Part shown: piece by piece, positions 5,793 to 7,989 of the stretch | Layout of the letters: every line of letters starts with the position of its first letter | Numbering within the stretch: the stretch's first letter is position 1 | Source: DATJJW01 sp035491935 | GTDB lineage: Bacteria > Pseudomonadota > Alphaproteobacteria > ATCC43930 > CGMCC-115725 | Direction of reading: 5' to 3' | NCBI GenBank assembly: GCA_035491935.1 | Contig: DATJJW010000167.1 | Location: 1 to 7,989, forward strand | Length of the DNA stretch: 7,989 nt | Program-made: the position numbers and the translations under genes | The notes under the pieces: generated by a model | The model's input: only the letters and a program-made list of their open reading frames with translations | Database searches by the model: none | What the model was told of the DNA's origin: nothing

Positions 5793-6245
5793 ATGGACCA
5801 AATCCCTGAGCTGCCCGATACGCCGGAAACGCTGGAAGCCGCCGTCGCCGAACTGCTGGTCGTGACCGGACAGCTGATCCGCCGGCTGCGCGCGATCTCC
5901 AACGAGCGGGAACTGACCTGGTCCCAGGTCGCGGTGATGTCGCGGCTGGACAAGGCCGGCCCGATGACCACCGCCGATCTGGCCCGCGCAGAATCGGTCA
6001 AGCCGCAATCCATGGGCGCGACACTGGCCTCCTTGGAAGAGATGGGGCTGGTCGAACGCCGGCCGCATCCGAGCGACGGCCGCCAGGTACTGGTCGCGCT
6101 GACCGAGGACGGCATGGCCACGCGGCGCCGCGTGGGCTTCGCCAAGCGCGAATGGCTGGCCGCTGCCATGGCCAAGCTGGGGCCGGAGGAGCATCGCACA
6201 TTGGCATCCGCGGTCGAGCTGCTGCGCCGCCTTGGCGCCTCATGA
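5793..6245 (+). CDS. MarR-family transcriptional regulator
   Basis: A 150-residue winged-helix repressor of typical MarR length. An N-terminal dimerisation helix (about 10-38) leads to LTWSQVAVMSRLDKAGPMTTADLARAE (41-67). The recognition helix is near 67-86 (SVKPQSMGATLASLEEMG) and the wing is VERRPHPSDGRQVLVALTEDG (87-107), holding the conserved D-x-R (D95, R97) of the family. The C-terminal helices (112-147) complete the dimer interface. It has no cysteine, so an OhrR-type thiol switch is ruled out and ligand sensing is more likely. ATG 5793 is the only sensible start: no earlier ATG lies in frame after the promoter and the next Met is residue 49. There is no ribosome site of normal spacing, which suggests a leaderless message. 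Its stop overlaps the start of the MFS gene. Such pairs usually encode a repressor of a multidrug pump. Confidence 0.93.
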   Translation: MDQIPELPDTPETLEAAVAELLVVTGQLIRRLRAISNERELTWSQVAVMSRLDKAGPMTTADLARAESVKPQSMGATLASLEEMGLVERRPHPSDGRQVLVALTEDGMATRRRVGFAKREWLAAAMAKLGPEEHRTLASAVELLRRLGAS

Positions 6246-7648
6246 TGGCGGCATTGTTCACGACGACCAAGCCGCGCCGCCCCTTCGGCTTCCGCTTCGT
6301 CACGCCACTGGCCTTGGGCTCGACGCTCAACCCGATCAACTCGACGATGATCTCGACCGCCATGGTGCCGATCGCCGTCGCCTTCCACGCCTCGGTGGCC
6401 GAGACCGGCTGGCTGATCGCCGGCCTCTATCTGGTCAGCGCCGTGGCGCAGCCGGCCATGGGGCGCGTGGCCGATTTGTTCGGGCCGCGCCGCGTCTATC
6501 TCGTCTCGCTCTGCCTGGTCGGGCTGGCCGGGCTCATCGGCGGGTTCGCCCCGTCGCTGGGCGTGCTGATCATAACGCGGCTGATCATCGGCATCGGCAC
6601 TTCCGGGGCCTACCCTTCGGCCATGCGCATCTTCCGCATCCAGGCCGAGCGGCTCGACCGCCAGCCGCCACGCCTGGCCATGAGCTTCCTGTCACTCGCC
6701 GGCCTCACCTCGGCGGCGATCGGACCGGTTCTAGGCGGCGTGCTGACCGAGTTCTACGGCTGGCACGCGATCTTCACGGTCAACGTGCCGTTGGCGCTGA
6801 TCGGCATCGGACTCGTGCTGCTGTGGGTTCCGGCGGATGAACCCCGGAACGCCGACGGTAGCGCCAAGGGCAGCCTGCTCCGGGCCATGATCGAGATCGA
6901 CATCCTCGGCATCCTGCTTTTCGCTGGCTTCCTGCTCGGCTCGATGCTGTTCCTGATGGATCTCGACCATCCGCCCTGGATGGCGTTACCGGCAGCATTC
7001 GTCTGCGCCGTGCTTCTCACGATGCATTCGCTGCGCCGGCCCGACCCGTTCATCGACCTGCGCATGCTGGCGCGCAACCTGCCGCTGGTGGCGACATATC
7101 TGCGCATGGGCCTGATCATGATGCTGGTCTACAGCATGCTGTATGGCTTCGCTCAATGGCTGGAAAGCAGCGCCGGCTATAGCGCGGCCGATGCCGGGCT
7201 CGTGACCCTGCCCATGTCGATCCTGGCGGCGGTGGCGGCCATAGCCGGGGCACGCATCAGGGTCATCCGCACCTCCTTCGTCATCGGCACGGGCGCTTGC
7301 CTCGCCGGCAGCATCGGGCTGTTCTTCATCCAAGGCACGACGACACCCGCCATCATCGCCCCGATCGTCATGCTGTTCGGCCTGCCCCAGGGCCTGGCGG
7401 CAACCGCGACCCAAGCCGCGATCTATGTGCAGGCGCCGCCGGAATCGATCGGCATGGCCGCCGGGCTGCAGCGCACCGCCACCTATGTCGGCGCCATCGC
7501 CGCCACCAGCCTGATCAGCGCGCTCTATGGCCAGCAGGCGACCGACCATGGCATTCACGCCCTGGCCGCGGTGATGGGGGTGGTGAGTTTTCTGCTGTTT
7601 GTCGCGACCATTATCGATCGCACCCTGCCGCGCGGCCCGATCGGCTGA
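6242..7648 (+). CDS. DHA2-like MFS efflux transporter, MarR-controlled
   Basis: An inner-membrane transporter of 468 residues with 12-14 predicted hydrophobic segments. Motif A, GRVADLFGPRR, is at 74-84. Motif C, GPVLGGV, the antiporter signature, is at 161-167 and is followed by FYGWHAIFTVNVPLALIG (171-188). TM1 has LNPINSTMISTAMVPIA, in which the acidic residue usual at this place in DHA2 pumps is replaced by Asn/Ser; this is a recognisable subgroup trait, not a defect. The start ATG 6242 overlaps the marR stop as ATGA, so translation is probably coupled; a second ATG follows at 6245. An open frame further upstream lies inside marR and is not used. Export of a drug or toxic metabolite under MarR control is the likely role. 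No EmrA-like membrane-fusion partner is present. A strong hairpin (7669-7701) ends the operon. Confidence 0.92.
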   Translation: MMAALFTTTKPRRPFGFRFVTPLALGSTLNPINSTMISTAMVPIAVAFHASVAETGWLIAGLYLVSAVAQPAMGRVADLFGPRRVYLVSLCLVGLAGLIGGFAPSLGVLIITRLIIGIGTSGAYPSAMRIFRIQAERLDRQPPRLAMSFLSLAGLTSAAIGPVLGGVLTEFYGWHAIFTVNVPLALIGIGLVLLWVPADEPRNADGSAKGSLLRAMIEIDILGILLFAGFLLGSMLFLMDLDHPPWMALPAAFVCAVLLTMHSLRRPDPFIDLRMLARNLPLVATYLRMGLIMMLVYSMLYGFAQWLESSAGYSAADAGLVTLPMSILAAVAAIAGARIRVIRTSFVIGTGACLAGSIGLFFIQGTTTPAIIAPIVMLFGLPQGLAATATQAAIYVQAPPESIGMAAGLQRTATYVGAIAATSLISALYGQQATDHGIHALAAVMGVVSFLLFVATIIDRTLPRGPIG

Positions 7649-7668
7649 GCCGGCGTCGAGCAGGAACG

Positions 7669-7701
7669 CCCTGAGCGGCCGGATCATTCGGCCGCTCAGG
7701 G
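7669..7701. terminator. Shared hairpin between convergent genes
   Basis: CCCTGAGCGGCCG (7669-7681) and CGGCCGCTCAGGG (7689-7701) pair perfectly over 13 bp around a 7-base loop. The hairpin lies midway in the 69-bp gap between the MFS stop (7648, plus) and the stop of the small exported-peptide gene (7718, minus), so it can serve both transcripts. Neither side has a real T-tract, so it may act as an mRNA 3' end stabiliser as much as an intrinsic terminator. Confidence 0.72.
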
Positions 7702-7717
7702 AAGACAGCCTTACGGC

Positions 7718-7879
7718 TTAGTAGTAGTGCCAGTGACCGTGCTGCATCTTGCGATGATAGTACTTGTGGCCCTTGTACATCCAGTACTTGCTATGACGCG
7801 GCGCGGCATCGGCCGAGTGCAGAGGCAGGGTAACGGCCATAAAGCCGAACATGGAAAGCGCGAGAACGAACAGACGCAT
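7718..7879 (-). CDS. Small exported His/Tyr-rich peptide (53 aa)
   Basis: A 53-residue precursor. Residues 1-25 form a Sec signal peptide (MRLFVLALSMFGFMAVTLPL and then HSADA) with a good cleavage site before AP. The mature 28 residues contain six His, six Tyr, two Trp, four Lys and two Arg, with no Cys and no acidic residue; the C-terminus is QHGHWHYY. This composition suggests metal, haem or polyanion binding, but no family function is known to me. ATG 7879 is preceded by GGGGAG four bases away, an excellent ribosome site; the frame continues upstream to 7981 but that extension is not protein-like. Small genes for secreted K/H/Y-rich peptides of this type are common as hypotheticals in alphaproteobacteria, by general recollection only. 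It converges on the MFS gene across a shared hairpin. Confidence 0.75.
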   Translation of the reverse strand: MRLFVLALSMFGFMAVTLPLHSADAAPRHSKYWMYKGHKYYHRKMQHGHWHYY

Positions 7880-7955
7880 GACTTCTCCCCGAAAGCAATG
7901 AAACAACGAACGCCGACAAGATGGCGTCGCCCAACCTAACCAATAATCCATTACA

Positions 7956-7969
7956 CGTCGATTTCGACG
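7956..7969. promoter_or_regulatory. Inverted repeat upstream of the exported-peptide gene
   Basis: CGTCGA-TT-TCGACG is a 14-bp inverted repeat with 6-bp arms, 77-90 bp upstream of the peptide start codon at 7879. It lies within an A/T-richer stretch (7940-7989) likely to contain the promoter, but no convincing -35/-10 pair stands out. It may be a regulator site; the window ends 20 bp beyond it. Confidence 0.3.
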
Positions 7970-7989
7970 GTAGTAAGGCAAGGGATAAT

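Noticed and set aside
6986..7687. A 233-codon minus-strand open frame opposite the second MFS gene
   Set aside because: Its composition (Gly, Asp, Arg, His, Gln) is typical of the antisense frame of a GC-rich membrane protein, and it crosses the terminator hairpin.
1..7989. CRISPR array, insertion sequence, prophage or defence system
   Set aside because: There are no regularly spaced repeats, no transposase or phage genes and no nuclease-like proteins; every long gene belongs to a common housekeeping, regulatory or transport family.

Overview
The window is high-GC DNA of ordinary chromosomal character. The codon choice (mostly G/C at third positions), the MarR/DHA2 pairing, the encoded CCA on the tRNA and the single-gene spacing all fit an alphaproteobacterium. 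That placement is inferred from general character; no marker gene proves it. I see no phage, transposon, CRISPR, toxin-antitoxin or defence gene.

Layout, left to right: (1) bases 49-133 are the 3' stub of a lost lysR paralogue, followed by an intact LysR-type regulator gene (182-1081, minus). (2) Bases 1234-1416 hold a possible small exported or membrane protein on the plus strand, ending before a hairpin at 1460-1499. (3) A well-formed tRNA-Ser(GCT) lies at 1634-1725 behind a clear TTGACA/17/TAGAAG promoter. (4) A minus-strand pair follows: a 14-TM DHA2-type efflux transporter, then a class I SAM-dependent methyltransferase 72 bp downstream. (5) Divergent from this pair is a secreted NHL/six-bladed beta-propeller protein (4280-5692) with twelve cysteines in the mature chain. 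(6) A MarR regulator (5793-6245) and a second DHA2-type MFS transporter (6242-7648) form a translationally coupled operon behind a perfect 36-bp palindrome. (7) A strong hairpin at 7669-7701 separates that operon from a convergent 53-codon gene for an exported peptide whose mature part is half His/Tyr/Trp.

How the parts work together: the clearest regulatory unit is the marR-MFS operon, where the palindrome overlaps the likely -35 element. This fits an autorepressor that is released by a drug-like ligand and then allows synthesis of the pump. The marR message looks leaderless. The MFS-methyltransferase pair may be co-transcribed, but its substrate cannot be read from sequence. The propeller gene and the MFS-methyltransferase pair share a 200-bp divergent control region holding a 15-bp inverted repeat.

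The items most worth a second look are the 36-bp palindrome with its leaderless gene, the lysR remnant whose differences from the intact gene fall almost only at third codon positions, and the His/Tyr-rich exported micro-peptide. I did not find a convincing new multi-gene system.
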